A stretch of 64,000 nt of DNA from CAWGOF01 sp963824225 (GCA_963824225.1 CAWGOF010000003.1:2852001-2916000), one strand, 5' to 3'; shown: positions 18,036-26,776, counted from the stretch's first letter. Numbers and translations are program-made. The notes: generated by a model not told the origin, from the letters alone.

Positions 18036-18968
18036 GTGCGACACTGGCGCATGCGCATCGTCTTCGCCGTCGTCTTCATCGTCCTGCTCGCCTTGGGCGC
18101 GGCGTGGCTCCTGTCCTGGCCCTCGCCGCCGTTCTACGAGCTGTCCGGGGCGCTCGCCCTCCCGGCGCCCGTGCTGACCCAGGCACAGTACGGCAACGTG
18201 CACCAGGACTTCGTGCGCCCGTACGTCGTCGAGTGCACGAAGGGAAGCGGCCGCGTCGTGCTCTTCGGCTCGGCCCACACGCGCGATCCACAGGATCCGC
18301 AGCTCGCAGAGATCGAGCGACGCTTCGCCGAGCTCAGGCCGACCGTCACTCTCGTCGAGGGCCGCCCCGGGGCTCCGCTCGCCGCGCTGCGCGATCCGGT
18401 CGCCATGTTCGGCGAGATGGGCACCGTGCTACGCCTCGGACGACGGAGCCGCGCGTCGATCTACAGCTGGGAGCCGTCTCGCGAAGCCGAGGTGCAGGCG
18501 CAGCTTCAGCGCTTTCCGGCCGAGCGCGTCGCGCTGTTCTACGTCCTCAGGCCCTACGTCAGCGAGCGCCGGTTCGGACGGCCGAAGGACCCCGACGCGA
18601 AGCTCGAGGACACGCGTGGCGAGCGCACCAAGTGGAAAGGGCTCGAAGGCACGCTGCCCTCGATCGCCGCGGTCGACGAGCTGTGGCGCCGCGACTTCGC
18701 CGGGCTCCCCGACTGGCGCGACACGTCGGACGAGCGCGGCTGGCCCGGCTACCTTCAGGCGATCGCGGATGCGTCGAACGAGATCCGGGACGAGCACTTC
18801 GCCCGCGTGGTGATCGATCTCCTCACGCGCGGCGAGCGCGTGTTCGCCGTCGCCGGGTCGTCCCACGCGGTCAAGCTCGAGCCCGCGCTGCGCGCCGCGT
18901 GCGGGGAGGCGTTCGACGGCACCCTGGCCAAGGACGGCCAGCGGATGCCGCCGGCGTTGGTCCGATGA
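18036..18968 (+). CDS. Membrane-anchored TraB/GumN-like protein
   Basis: A 310-aa protein. The GTG at 18036 is chosen because ggagg (18024-18028) lies 7 nt upstream; an ATG at 18051 would be 22 nt away. Residues about 7-27 are a membrane anchor (IVFAVVFIVLLALGAAWLL). The soluble part has VVLFGSAHTRDPQDPQLAEI and PTVTLVEGR, resembling the GxxH and LE-x-R motifs of the TraB/GumN/Tiki superfamily, and VFAVAGSSHAVKLEPAL near the end. Function in bacteria is poorly known. Its stop overlaps the thioesterase start (ATGA). Confidence 0.55.
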   Translation: MRHWRMRIVFAVVFIVLLALGAAWLLSWPSPPFYELSGALALPAPVLTQAQYGNVHQDFVRPYVVECTKGSGRVVLFGSAHTRDPQDPQLAEIERRFAELRPTVTLVEGRPGAPLAALRDPVAMFGEMGTVLRLGRRSRASIYSWEPSREAEVQAQLQRFPAERVALFYVLRPYVSERRFGRPKDPDAKLEDTRGERTKWKGLEGTLPSIAAVDELWRRDFAGLPDWRDTSDERGWPGYLQAIADASNEIRDEHFARVVIDLLTRGERVFAVAGSSHAVKLEPALRAACGEAFDGTLAKDGQRMPPALVR

Positions 18969-19441
18969 GCCTGCCGCCCGACCGCTATGCCAAGGAGTTC
19001 TTCGCCGGCTGGGGCGCGATGGACTTCAACGGCCACCTGGCGAACACGGCGTACCTCGATCTCGCGGCCGACGTACGGGTGGCTTTCTTCGCCGAGCACG
19101 GGTTTCCGCCGAGCGAGTTCCGGCGCCTCGGCATCGGCCCCGTGATGCGGAAGGACGAGCTGGAGTACTTCCGCGAGGTCGGGCTGCACGACAAGGTCAC
19201 GGTTACCTACGCGGCGCTGGCGATGAGCGCCGACGGCTCGCGGTTCGTCGTCGAGAACGAGATCTGGAACGACCGGGGCGAGCGCGCAGCGACGGTCCGC
19301 TCCACCGGCGGCTGGCTCGATCTCCGGGGGCGCAAGCTCGTTCCTCCGCCGGCGGAGCTGCTCGCGGTGTTCCAGCGCGTGCCGCGCGCACCCGGTTTCG
19401 CCGAGCTGCCGGCCGCGCGAAGCAGAGCGAAGCAGGAGTAG
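18965..19441 (+). CDS. Acyl-CoA thioesterase, hotdog fold
   Basis: A 158-aa cytoplasmic protein with the 4-hydroxybenzoyl-CoA-thioesterase-type signature MDFNGHLANTAYLDLAADVR (residues 19-38), in which the Asp and the NGH segment are the catalytic region. Length is normal for single hotdog enzymes, which act as tetramers. The start ATG at 18965 overlaps the previous stop, indicating translational coupling. Substrate unknown. Confidence 0.8.
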   Translation: MSLPPDRYAKEFFAGWGAMDFNGHLANTAYLDLAADVRVAFFAEHGFPPSEFRRLGIGPVMRKDELEYFREVGLHDKVTVTYAALAMSADGSRFVVENEIWNDRGERAATVRSTGGWLDLRGRKLVPPPAELLAVFQRVPRAPGFAELPAARSRAKQE

Positions 19442-19444
19442 CGA

Positions 19445-20014
19445 TTGCACGGACGATCCCGGCATCGCGTCTGCCCGTGGTGGGTGGGCTATCTACTGCT
19501 GGTTCCGCTGCGCCGCTTGTGGCATGACCCCGATCGGATCCTAGGACCCCATGTCAGGCCCGGCATGACGGTGCTCGAGGTCGGTCCGGGGATGGGCTAC
19601 TTCAGCCTGCCTTTGGCGCGCATGGTCGGCGCCTCGGGCGAGGTCGTCTGCGTCGACGTCCAGAAGCGGATGCTCGACCGCCTCGCGCAGCGCGCCTCGC
19701 GGGCCGGACTGGATGAGCGCATCACGATGATCCAGGCCAGTGACGACTCGCTGCGCATCGACGCCTATTCCGGGCGGGTCGATTTCACGCTCGCGTTCGC
19801 CGTGGTTCACGAGGTCCCGGATCAAGCCGGATTGATGGCTCAGCTGCATCGCGCGATGAAGCCCGGTGCGCGACTGTTGTTTTCCGAGCCGGCGGGCCAC
19901 GTCAGCCAGCAGGATTTCGCAAGGTCGGTCGAGACGGCCGCCACGGCGGGTTTCTCGGTCGCGACGCAGGTGAACGTGAAGCGCGCACAGTCGGTTCTAC
20001 TGACGGCGGCCTGA
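19445..20014 (+). CDS. Class I SAM-dependent methyltransferase
   Basis: A 189-aa protein from a TTG at 19445 behind aggag. SAM motif I is VLEVGPGMGYFSL (about residues 43-55), followed by VVCVDVQKRML and the motif FTLAFAVVHEVPD. A hydrophobic N-terminus (WWVGYLLLVPLRRLW) may touch the membrane. Size and motifs fit UbiE/Coq5-type or arsenite-type methyltransferase cores; the substrate cannot be read from sequence. It sits 3 bp after the thioesterase stop. Confidence 0.75.
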   Translation: MHGRSRHRVCPWWVGYLLLVPLRRLWHDPDRILGPHVRPGMTVLEVGPGMGYFSLPLARMVGASGEVVCVDVQKRMLDRLAQRASRAGLDERITMIQASDDSLRIDAYSGRVDFTLAFAVVHEVPDQAGLMAQLHRAMKPGARLLFSEPAGHVSQQDFARSVETAATAGFSVATQVNVKRAQSVLLTAA

Positions 20015-20078
20015 AGCTTTGGATCGCCGCCGCGAGCAGCACGATGTCCTCGCGCCGCTCCGGAGCGCCTGCTGGTGT

Positions 20079-20531
20079 TCAGCGCGGCCGTGAGGCGGCG
20101 CTGAACACCGGGTGGGCAGCGTCGACCCAATCGAGCTTCTTCACAGCCCCCTGAACCACGAACACGCGAGTGTTGTTCGAGTCGCGGTCGGCCGGGATGA
20201 CAAAGAACCCCGGCTTGGCGGCTGAGTAGCCAACCGTGAAGCCCGCCAGCAGCTCGTCGTCGCGGAAGGTCACGACGACGCGACGACCTTGCCCCGCGGC
20301 CTGCTCGAACGTGTTGCGGTCGACGCGCTTGGCGTCTCCGTCCCACGACCGGACGAAGAACAGCGCCTTGAGCGCGGAGACTTCGATCTCGACCGGTTTC
20401 GCTCCTGCTACGCCGTGAGGTGTCAGATGGAACTTGGCCTTGTTCGGAGCGAAATCGTGTGTCGTGCCCTTCAGCACGCGGCCATCCAGGAACCTCGCGA
20501 CGGCGCGCCCATCGTGGCTGTCGATGCTCAC
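20079..20531 (-). CDS. Conserved hypothetical protein (DUF6982-like)
   Basis: A 150-aa protein from the GTG at 20531, preceded by ggaggt. The sequence ARFLDGRVLKGTTHDFAPNK, FHLTPHG and LKALFFVRSWDGD is a compact beta-rich fold found as a stand-alone domain in several delta-proteobacterial and acidobacterial genomes. The fold may be PilZ- or YopX-like, but I do not know a function. It follows the PQQ-propeller gene on the same strand after 67 bp. Confidence 0.6.
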   Translation of the reverse strand: MSIDSHDGRAVARFLDGRVLKGTTHDFAPNKAKFHLTPHGVAGAKPVEIEVSALKALFFVRSWDGDAKRVDRNTFEQAAGQGRRVVVTFRDDELLAGFTVGYSAAKPGFFVIPADRDSNNTRVFVVQGAVKKLDWVDAAHPVFSAASRPR

Positions 20532-20598
20532 GACGACCTCCAGACGATGGAGAATTTAGGGCTCGCGCGGCGGAAGGGCCAGGCGTGCTCGCCTGCCC

Positions 20599-21897
20599 TT
20601 ACGCCTTGGCGGTCACGTCGTAGCAGTAGAGCGTGTCCTGCTCGCGCAGATAGAGCTTGCCGCCCGACACGACCGGGTGGGCCCAGCTCGGCTTGCTCAC
20701 GCCGGGGATCTGGAACGATCCCACCTCCTTGTACTCGGCAGGCGTGGCCTCGACGAGGACCATCAGCCCGTTCTGGTACCGCAGGTAGAGGCGTCCATCG
20801 GCGAACGTGATCGCCGCCGAGCCCTGCCCCGAGTTCCGGATCGGGCCCCAGGCCAGCTTGCCAGTCGCCAGGTTCACGGCCACGGGCAGCCCCTTGTTCT
20901 GGCCGGTGCCGGCATACACATGCCCACTGTGCAGGATCATCCCGCCGTGGTGGTTCTGCAGTACGTCGGGCGCGAGGAAGAACTTCTCCTCGGCCTTCAG
21001 ACCCTCGCCGTCCTTGCGGATCTCGACGAGCGCGGCTCCGCCACCGTAGGCGGTCGAGGCGAACACGCGGTTACCGTCGACGACGGGGGTCGAGATGTTG
21101 GCCACGTCGTTGGCGATGCGCGTATAGCTCCACAGCAGCTTGCCCGTCGCGGCATCGACACCGATCAGGCCCTTGCCGACGAGCTGCACGTACTGCTTCA
21201 CACCGGCGGCGTTCGACACGACGACCGACGAGTAGCCGGCCCCGTCGACGCCCTTTCCGTCGAGCGACGGCAGCGCGGTGCGCCAGATCTCCTTGCCCGT
21301 CGCCGCATCGAGCGCGACGAGCGCCGCGTCCTTCGCCCCGGGGGTGACGATCACGCGCTTGCCGTCGACGAGCGGGGACTCGCTGAACTTCCAGTCGGTC
21401 TGGCCGCCGGCCTTCATCATCCGCGCGCCGAACGTCTGGGGCAGGCTCTGCTGCCACACGACCTTCCCGTCCTTCACGTCGAGACACGCCAGGTTGCCGT
21501 CGGTGCCGAGCACGTAGACCCGGCCGTCCGAGACGGTCGGCGTTCCGCGCGGCCCGAGGAACTCGTCGCGCCACGCGGCGCCGATCTTCGTCTTCCACAC
21601 GACGGCGCCGCCGTCCCGGGCCAGGGCGAGGGCGTACTGGCCGTCGTCGAAGTCGCCCATCGTGTACAGCCGGTCGCCGACCACGGCGACGCTCGAAAAG
21701 CCGGTGCCGACGCCCGCGGCCTTCCAGGCCAGGGGCGGTCCACTCTCGGACCAGCTCTTGAGCAGGCCGGTCTCGGCCGACTTGCCGTCGCGGGACGGTC
21801 CGCGCCAGTTCGGCCAGTCGGCGGCTTGGCCGGATCCGGTCGACAGAGCTACGGTCGCGAGCATCGCGACGAGAGCGACGAGACGCGTATGACGCAT
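20599..21897 (-). CDS. Exported PQQ-like beta-propeller protein
   Basis: A 432-aa protein with a signal peptide (cleavage after SGQAA). The start of the mature region, DWPNWRGPSRDGKSAE, is the hallmark of a large family of exported propellers in Planctomycetes and Acidobacteria. Repeats of the form GRVYVLGTDGNLACLDVKDG follow through the protein, about seven to eight blades. It lacks the residues of true quinoprotein dehydrogenases as far as I can see, so a binding or scaffold role like BamB is as likely as catalysis. Confidence 0.8.
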   Translation of the reverse strand: MRHTRLVALVAMLATVALSTGSGQAADWPNWRGPSRDGKSAETGLLKSWSESGPPLAWKAAGVGTGFSSVAVVGDRLYTMGDFDDGQYALALARDGGAVVWKTKIGAAWRDEFLGPRGTPTVSDGRVYVLGTDGNLACLDVKDGKVVWQQSLPQTFGARMMKAGGQTDWKFSESPLVDGKRVIVTPGAKDAALVALDAATGKEIWRTALPSLDGKGVDGAGYSSVVVSNAAGVKQYVQLVGKGLIGVDAATGKLLWSYTRIANDVANISTPVVDGNRVFASTAYGGGAALVEIRKDGEGLKAEEKFFLAPDVLQNHHGGMILHSGHVYAGTGQNKGLPVAVNLATGKLAWGPIRNSGQGSAAITFADGRLYLRYQNGLMVLVEATPAEYKEVGSFQIPGVSKPSWAHPVVSGGKLYLREQDTLYCYDVTAKA

Positions 21898-21971
21898 GGG
21901 GTCCTCCAGGGCTTGCGAGCGACCATTCTCCCGCGAGTCGGCGCCGTTCGCACGTGCTACGCTCGAACCGC

Positions 21972-22832
21972 GTGAAACCCATCCACGCCGCGCTCGTCAG
22001 TTGCCTGTGCCTCGTCGCGCCCGCGCCCCGGGCCGACGACTCCCCGAACGCCGACCTCCCGGCCCTCGATTCGGTGCTCGAGCACCTCGACCGCGTGGCC
22101 GGCCTCTACCGCGACCAGGCGCTGCAATTCACCTGCGACGAGACGATCACCTACACCACCGACGACGCGATCAAGACCCACGAGTTCACGTACATCTATC
22201 TGTATTCCGACGACAACCGGCTGCTGGACTCGCGCGAGCTGCGCGGGCGCGCCGCCGAAGCGAGCCCGGGCAAGCGCGAGCGCGAGCGGCTCGAGAACTA
22301 CGGGCTCCCGATGTACGTGCTGCGCGCGTACTCGTGGCTGTTTCTGTTCGAGCGGGCCAAGCAGCCGTTCCATCGGTACGAGGTCCTCGGGGCTGGGGAA
22401 GCGCTCGACCGCCCGGCGATCCGCGTGCGCTTCGAGGCGGTTCCTCCCTACCAGGGTGGCGTCAACGAGTGGTGCGGCACGGCGTGGGTCGATCGCGACA
22501 CGTGGCAACCGCTGCGCGTCGAGGCGATGCAGGCCGAGCAGTGCGGGACGAAGGAGCGGCTCGAGCAGCAGATGAACGGCGCCGTCCCACCGGCCAACGC
22601 CACGGTGACCTGGGTCATGACCGAGTTCGGCACGGAGAAGAACGGCATGCGCTTTCCGGGCCGCGTGGTCGCCAAGCGCTCGACGTACCACGTGGCGAAC
22701 GTCGGCACCATGCCGTCGTTGCGCGAGCGACAGGTGTTCGAGATCACGCAGCGCTACGAGAACTACCAGTTCTTCGGCGTGCGGACCGAGGAAGAGATCA
22801 GCAAGAGGATCAAGGGCGAGGCGAAGAAGTAG
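21972..22832 (+). CDS. Exported hypothetical protein
   Basis: A 286-aa protein from the GTG at 21972, which gives a clean signal peptide (KPIHAALVSCLCLVAPAPRA). An earlier GTG at 21954 only adds charged residues. The mature part holds segments such as FTCDETITYTTDDAIKTHEF, PAIRVRFEAVPP and TAWVDRDTWQPLRVEA, which recall LolA/LppX-like exported domains with a curved beta sheet. No definite family. It is divergent from the PQQ-propeller gene and 1 bp ahead of the methyltransferase. Confidence 0.6.
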   Translation: MKPIHAALVSCLCLVAPAPRADDSPNADLPALDSVLEHLDRVAGLYRDQALQFTCDETITYTTDDAIKTHEFTYIYLYSDDNRLLDSRELRGRAAEASPGKRERERLENYGLPMYVLRAYSWLFLFERAKQPFHRYEVLGAGEALDRPAIRVRFEAVPPYQGGVNEWCGTAWVDRDTWQPLRVEAMQAEQCGTKERLEQQMNGAVPPANATVTWVMTEFGTEKNGMRFPGRVVAKRSTYHVANVGTMPSLRERQVFEITQRYENYQFFGVRTEEEISKRIKGEAKK

Positions 22833-22833
22833 G

Positions 22834-23562
22834 GTGGAGGCGCCTCGGCTTTACGATGAGCTGGCCGGATGGTGGTCGCTCCTGTCGCCGCCCGTCGACT
22901 ACGTCGACGAGATCGACGACATTCGCCGGCTCCTCGACGGAGCGCCCGAAGCGCCGCCGCGAACCGTACTCGAGCTCGGCTCGGGCGGGGGGAGTGTGGC
23001 GCACCATCTGCGCACGACGTACGCGATGACCCTGACCGATCGCTCGCCCGCGATGCTCGCCATCAGCCGGGCGATCAACCCGGAATGCGAGCACGTGCTC
23101 GGTGACATGCGCGAGCTGCGCCTCGGCCGATCGTTCGACGCCGTCCTGATCCACGACGCGGTCATGTACGCCGACCGCGCGGAGGACCTGCGTGCGACGT
23201 TGGCCACGGCCTCGGCACACCTGCGACCCGGTGGCGGCGGGATCGTGGTCTTGCCCGACTTCGTGCGCGAGACGTCCGAACCGAAGACTTCGACCGGGGG
23301 GCATGACGGCGCGGACGGTCGCGGCCTGCGTTACCTCGAGTGGATCTCGGATCAGGACCGAGACGACTCGACCTACGACGTTGCCTACGCCTTCTTGCTG
23401 CGCGAAGCCGAGGGCCGCATACGGGTCGAGCTGGATCGACACCGGCTCGGCCTGTTTCCGCGGGCGGCGTGGCTCGCGTGGCTCGCCGAGGCTGGGTTTG
23501 CCGCGCGGGCAACGGTGGATTCCCACAGGTACCCCGCGTTCGTCGGACGGAGGACAGCATGA
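22834..23562 (+). CDS. SAM-dependent methyltransferase
   Basis: A 242-aa protein from the GTG at 22834. It starts LYDELAGWWSLLSPPVDY, typical of class I methyltransferases. SAM motif I is VLELGSGGGSVAHHL, with acidic TDRSPAMLAISR and FDAVLIHDAVMY following. The C-terminal part (YAFLLREAEGRIRVELDRHR, FPRAAWLAWLAEAGF) is shared with small-molecule methyltransferases. It is coupled to the SnoaL-like gene by an ATGA overlap. Substrate unknown. Confidence 0.75.
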   Translation: MEAPRLYDELAGWWSLLSPPVDYVDEIDDIRRLLDGAPEAPPRTVLELGSGGGSVAHHLRTTYAMTLTDRSPAMLAISRAINPECEHVLGDMRELRLGRSFDAVLIHDAVMYADRAEDLRATLATASAHLRPGGGGIVVLPDFVRETSEPKTSTGGHDGADGRGLRYLEWISDQDRDDSTYDVAYAFLLREAEGRIRVELDRHRLGLFPRAAWLAWLAEAGFAARATVDSHRYPAFVGRRTA

Positions 23563-23951
23563 CGACGGACGACCTCGAACGGTGGCTCGAGACCTACGGC
23601 CGGGCGTGGGTCGACCGCGACCCCGCTGCGGCGGCGGGCCTGTTTTCCGAGGACGTGTCGTATCACGAGACGCCGTTCGACGAGCCGGCTCGCGGGATCG
23701 ACGGCGTGCGCCGGTACTGGGCCGAGAACACGGACGTGCAGCGCGACGTGCGCTTCCGCCACCAGGTCCTGGCGGTCGATGGCCCGCGTGGGATCGCGCG
23801 CTGGTGGGCCGAGTACGTCCGGCCGGCGACGAAGGTCCGGGCCGAGCTCGACGGGATCTTCGTCCTCGAGTTCGCGGCCGATGGCCGCTGCCGAAGGCTC
23901 GAGGAGTGGTGGCATCGGCGCGAAGCTCCCGTCGCACCGCGCGATCCGTAA
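23559..23951 (+). CDS. SnoaL/NTF2-like protein
   Basis: A 130-aa protein with the cone-shaped NTF2-like fold pattern: WLETYGRAWVDRDPAAAAGLF, then VSYHETPFDEPARGIDGV and a C-terminal sheet (DGIFVLEFAADGRCRRLEEWW). Such proteins bind or isomerise small ligands or simply dimerise. Its start overlaps the methyltransferase stop, so both probably act on one substrate. Confidence 0.75.
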   Translation: MTTDDLERWLETYGRAWVDRDPAAAAGLFSEDVSYHETPFDEPARGIDGVRRYWAENTDVQRDVRFRHQVLAVDGPRGIARWWAEYVRPATKVRAELDGIFVLEFAADGRCRRLEEWWHRREAPVAPRDP

Positions 23952-24056
23952 CGCGGCTTACCGTTTCGAAAGCGCCGGCCCATTTCGAGGCTTCTAGCGC
24001 TTGACTGGCTCCACGTGCGCTCCCGATATTAGGCATGAGCCCGGAGCGATCGAGTC

Positions 24057-24308
24057 ATGGAAGCCCAGACGCGTTGGCGCCTCGCCAAGTTCCCCGACGA
24101 ACGACGTCGTGCGGAGTTCATCGAGCACGCGCATGCGATGTGCCTCATCGGGCTCGAGGTCGAGGTACTCGACGGGAACGGTCGCGTGCGCTTCCGTGTT
24201 CCCGCACGCTACGAGTGCGGCCTCGCCGACATGATCGCTGCGCACGGCGGCAAGGTCATGCCGTCGCCCGACGTGCCCGAGATCGTGCACGCCGTCGCCC
24301 AGCGCTGA
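24057..24308 (+). CDS. Small hypothetical protein
   Basis: An 83-aa soluble protein with high G/C at third positions. It contains an amphipathic N-terminal helix (RRAEFIEHAHAMCLIGLEVE) and a beta hairpin (GNGRVRFRVPARYECGLADM). Two Cys are present. No family recognised. It converges on the exported 74-aa gene with a gap of 7 bp. Confidence 0.5.
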   Translation: MEAQTRWRLAKFPDERRRAEFIEHAHAMCLIGLEVEVLDGNGRVRFRVPARYECGLADMIAAHGGKVMPSPDVPEIVHAVAQR

Positions 24309-24315
24309 GAACCGC

Positions 24316-24540
24316 CTACCGCTCCACCAGCGCGCGGGCCATGTCGTACCAACGTACGAACGGCGAAATGACCCGCACCCAAAGAGAAGGCACCGGGTCG
24401 GGATCATCGATCAGATCAAGAACGATGCTCCCCCCGGTCGTCTGGACGGGCACGACCGTTTCCCCAGCGAAGGAGACGTTGGAGACGAGCAGACCTGCCA
24501 ACACCAGAACGACTGCAAGAGAAGCCCTACGCTGGATCAT
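24316..24540 (-). CDS. Small exported protein with DPxPVPSxW motif
   Basis: A 74-aa protein whose residues 1-25 are a signal peptide (SLAVVLVLAGLLVSNVSFA). The mature part is only about 48 residues. Residues 45-54, DDPDPVPSLW, match EDPNPVPSAW at residues 47-56 of the upstream 300-aa protein, and the surrounding residues also align (GE at the mature start, V-x-hydrophobic before the motif). It therefore looks like a stand-alone version of the N-terminus of its neighbour. It lies 9 bp after that gene and probably belongs to the regulator transcript. Confidence 0.6.
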   Translation of the reverse strand: MIQRRASLAVVLVLAGLLVSNVSFAGETVVPVQTTGGSIVLDLIDDPDPVPSLWVRVISPFVRWYDMARALVER

Positions 24541-24549
24541 CCTCTCACC

Positions 24550-25452
24550 TCAGTTGATCGCCTTGCTCCGGATCCTTCCCCGCGCGAAGAAGTCTCGGTC
24601 CGAGAACGTCGTGTACCCCTCGGACGTCGGCGCGCTCCAGGGCTGACCCGCTTCGCGCTCGGTCCAAGCCATCGAATCCACGGCGTCGATCCATTCGGCC
24701 CACAGGGAGCCGCCCTGGCTGTGGATCTCGGGCCACAGCGGACCCCCGAACTGCGACGCCCCGAGCAGCGTCGGGCTACCCCACGAGCCGCCGTTCCGTG
24801 TCGCGAGGAGGATGTAGTACGGCGGGCCGTCCCCGACCGCAGACTCGTAGACCACGTGCAGCTGTCCCGCATGGAACGTGGCCGCCGGACGAGCGGCGAC
24901 CTCTCCGGGCATCGATACGTCGATCGGGGCGCTCCACGACGAGAGGTCGGCGGGTGCCTGGATGTGCACGACCCGCGTGGTGGAGACGGGTGGCGACGAC
25001 AGCACCCAGTACACCACGTGAACCGACCCGTCGCTCGGATCGACGGCGATCGCGGGATCGAGCTCGGCATCGGCCGACCCGGCGATCACCACCGGCTCGG
25101 ACCAGCCTCCGCCGACGAACTGGCTGACCACCACGTCGTAGCCCGGGTTCGCGTTGCGTGACCAGACGACGATCGGAACGCCGGTCACGGGATGATCGAC
25201 CAGCCGCGGCTCTCCGTCGCCACGCGTGGCGCCGTCCGGGTTGAGCACGATCCGAACGCCGGAGCCGGCCGGGGCGAGCGGAATCCACGCCGAGGGCACG
25301 GGGTTCGGATCTTCTTGGATCGAGAACACGTACCCGTCGGGGTCACCGCTCGAAACGTGGACGCACCCGACCTCCCCGCGAGCCGTCGGGACGGCGAGAC
25401 ACGCGAGGGCGACGAGCCAGGCAAGAAGAAGCACTCGACGACGGCGGTTCAT
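24550..25452 (-). CDS. Exported BNR/sialidase-like propeller protein
   Basis: A 300-aa protein with a signal peptide (VLLLAWLVALACLAVPTARG). The N-terminal 35 mature residues carry the EDPNPVPSAW motif. The rest shows repeated strands of the BNR/Asp-box type (GDGEPRLVDHPVTGVPIVVW, DPAIAVDPSDGSVHVVYWV, AARPAATFHAGQLHVVYE), as in six-bladed propellers. Catalytic residues of true sialidases are not visible, so a binding role is more likely. Its ATG overlaps the stop of the HTH-TPR regulator by 4 nt (ATGA). Confidence 0.65.
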   Translation of the reverse strand: MNRRRRVLLLAWLVALACLAVPTARGEVGCVHVSSGDPDGYVFSIQEDPNPVPSAWIPLAPAGSGVRIVLNPDGATRGDGEPRLVDHPVTGVPIVVWSRNANPGYDVVVSQFVGGGWSEPVVIAGSADAELDPAIAVDPSDGSVHVVYWVLSSPPVSTTRVVHIQAPADLSSWSAPIDVSMPGEVAARPAATFHAGQLHVVYESAVGDGPPYYILLATRNGGSWGSPTLLGASQFGGPLWPEIHSQGGSLWAEWIDAVDSMAWTEREAGQPWSAPTSEGYTTFSDRDFFARGRIRSKAIN

Positions 25453-26621
25453 CCTGCACCTCCCGCCAGCTCGGCACGAACGAGAGCGGCCTCGGGAAGA
25501 TCGGCATCCACGCGCGTCAGGTAGGCCCGCAGCGTACGCTCCTGCTGGGCCGCGAGCACGGTGTCGTTGCGCCTGCGCGCGATCTCCCGCAAATAGAAAC
25601 AGTTCCGGAACACGACCGAGATGAACTCTCTCGTTCGTGCGATGACGTTCGAGCGTAGGGCGTAGCTCTCGGCGGCCGCCAGGTCGTCCTTACGGAAGCT
25701 GATCAAGGCCAGGTCGCTCAACGCGAGTGCCCGCAGGCGATCGAACCCACCTTGCTCGGCCACGGTCGCCGCGGTCCGCGCGTGCGGCGTCGCATCGTCC
25801 AGTCGATCGAGCTGGATCAGCGAATCGGCCAGGTTCAACCGCGCGATGCACGCTTCGAACACGTTCCGAGCGCTCAGGTGCAGCTCGATCGCGCTCTCGT
25901 AGGTCGCGACGGCCCTCTCATGGAGGCCCATGGACGCCTGGATGCGGCCTCGGACCGAGCGGTGAAACGCCTTGATCCGCATCTCGTGGGACCCGGTCTC
26001 GAGCTCGGGCTCGATCTGGTCCAGCGCCATCTGGGCGATCGGGTAGCGCTTCAGCCGGTAGCAGCAGTTGGCGAAGTTCAGCATCGTGAGCACGTGCTGC
26101 TCGGGCGCGAGGTCGGTGCCCAGGAGTTGCTCGCATCGGACCTTCGCCAGCTCGTACCGCTCGAGGTGGATCAGAAAGTTGATCTCGTGGATCCGGAGGT
26201 TGACGATCGACCGCGGGTCCACCGAGCCGTCCGCGCTGAACCGCTCGATGGCGGCGGCGAGAAACGGAATTCCCGCGGAATAGTTGCCCTGGAGCATGAG
26301 CTGCTCCACGTAGCTCTGCGCGTCCTGAGGCGTCGCCGGCGCCGAGGTAGGGGCGACCACTTCCCGGAGCAGGTCGACCTCGAACCGCTCGGCGAGCGCC
26401 GCGATCGGGACGCCGTAGACGTGGCTGAGCGCGAACATCTTCCCGAAGCTCGGCACGGCCGCGCCGTTCTCGATGCGCGAGAGGTGCGACTTCGTGACCG
26501 GGTCCGGGTAGCCGCCAGTCAGCTCCTCCACCGCATCGAGCGACAGCTTCCGATCTTCGCGGACGCCGCGCAGGTACTGGCCAAACCGCCTCCGGTCGGC
26601 GACGGTCTGTGGTTCGCCCAT
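25449..26621 (-). CDS. XRE-family HTH regulator with C-terminal TPR domain
   Basis: A 390-aa protein. Residues about 10-75 form an HTH (FGQYLRGVREDRKLSLDAVE, VTKSHLSRIENGAAVPSFGK). After a linker, residues 100-385 are TPR-like helix pairs (HVLTMLNFANCCYRLKRYPI, ACIARLNLADSLIQLDRLDD). It is the same type as the regulator at 4656-5855. The ribosome site gaaggggg precedes the ATG. Its stop overlaps the start of the exported 300-aa protein. Inverted repeats lie 20-40 nt and about 140 nt upstream and could be its own operators. The peptide-binding role is inferred from the RRNPP architecture. Confidence 0.8.
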   Translation of the reverse strand: MGEPQTVADRRRFGQYLRGVREDRKLSLDAVEELTGGYPDPVTKSHLSRIENGAAVPSFGKMFALSHVYGVPIAALAERFEVDLLREVVAPTSAPATPQDAQSYVEQLMLQGNYSAGIPFLAAAIERFSADGSVDPRSIVNLRIHEINFLIHLERYELAKVRCEQLLGTDLAPEQHVLTMLNFANCCYRLKRYPIAQMALDQIEPELETGSHEMRIKAFHRSVRGRIQASMGLHERAVATYESAIELHLSARNVFEACIARLNLADSLIQLDRLDDATPHARTAATVAEQGGFDRLRALALSDLALISFRKDDLAAAESYALRSNVIARTREFISVVFRNCFYLREIARRRNDTVLAAQQERTLRAYLTRVDADLPEAALVRAELAGGAG

Positions 26622-26640
26622 GCTGTTCCCCCTTCGCGGT

Positions 26641-26660
26641 GGGTTTCCCTACGGGAACCC
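26641..26660. promoter_or_regulatory. Inverted repeat upstream of HTH-TPR regulator, candidate operator
   Basis: Arms gggtttccc (26641-26649) and gggaaccc (26653-26660) surround a 3-nt centre, 20 nt before the regulator start codon. The 8-mer GGGTTTCC recurs in inverse orientation at 26764-26771. Binding by the regulator is inference. Confidence 0.4.
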
Positions 26661-26759
26661 GATCCGCGGCGGTCGACGACAGGCCGTCTTCCGCTCCCGT
26701 GACAGGAATAGACCGCGAGGGCGGGCGGGTGTGGCAGAAAACTGCCCGGTGGTGTTGCG

Positions 26760-26776
26760 AAACGGAAACCCCGTTT
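26760..26776. promoter_or_regulatory. Second inverted repeat in the divergent promoter region
   Basis: AAACGG (26760-26765) and CCGTTT (26771-26776) form a perfect 6-bp dyad around aaacc. It lies between the regulator and the M16 peptidase gene and contains GGAAACCC, the complement of the 8-mer in the dyad at 26641. A shared operator for both genes is possible. Confidence 0.35.
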
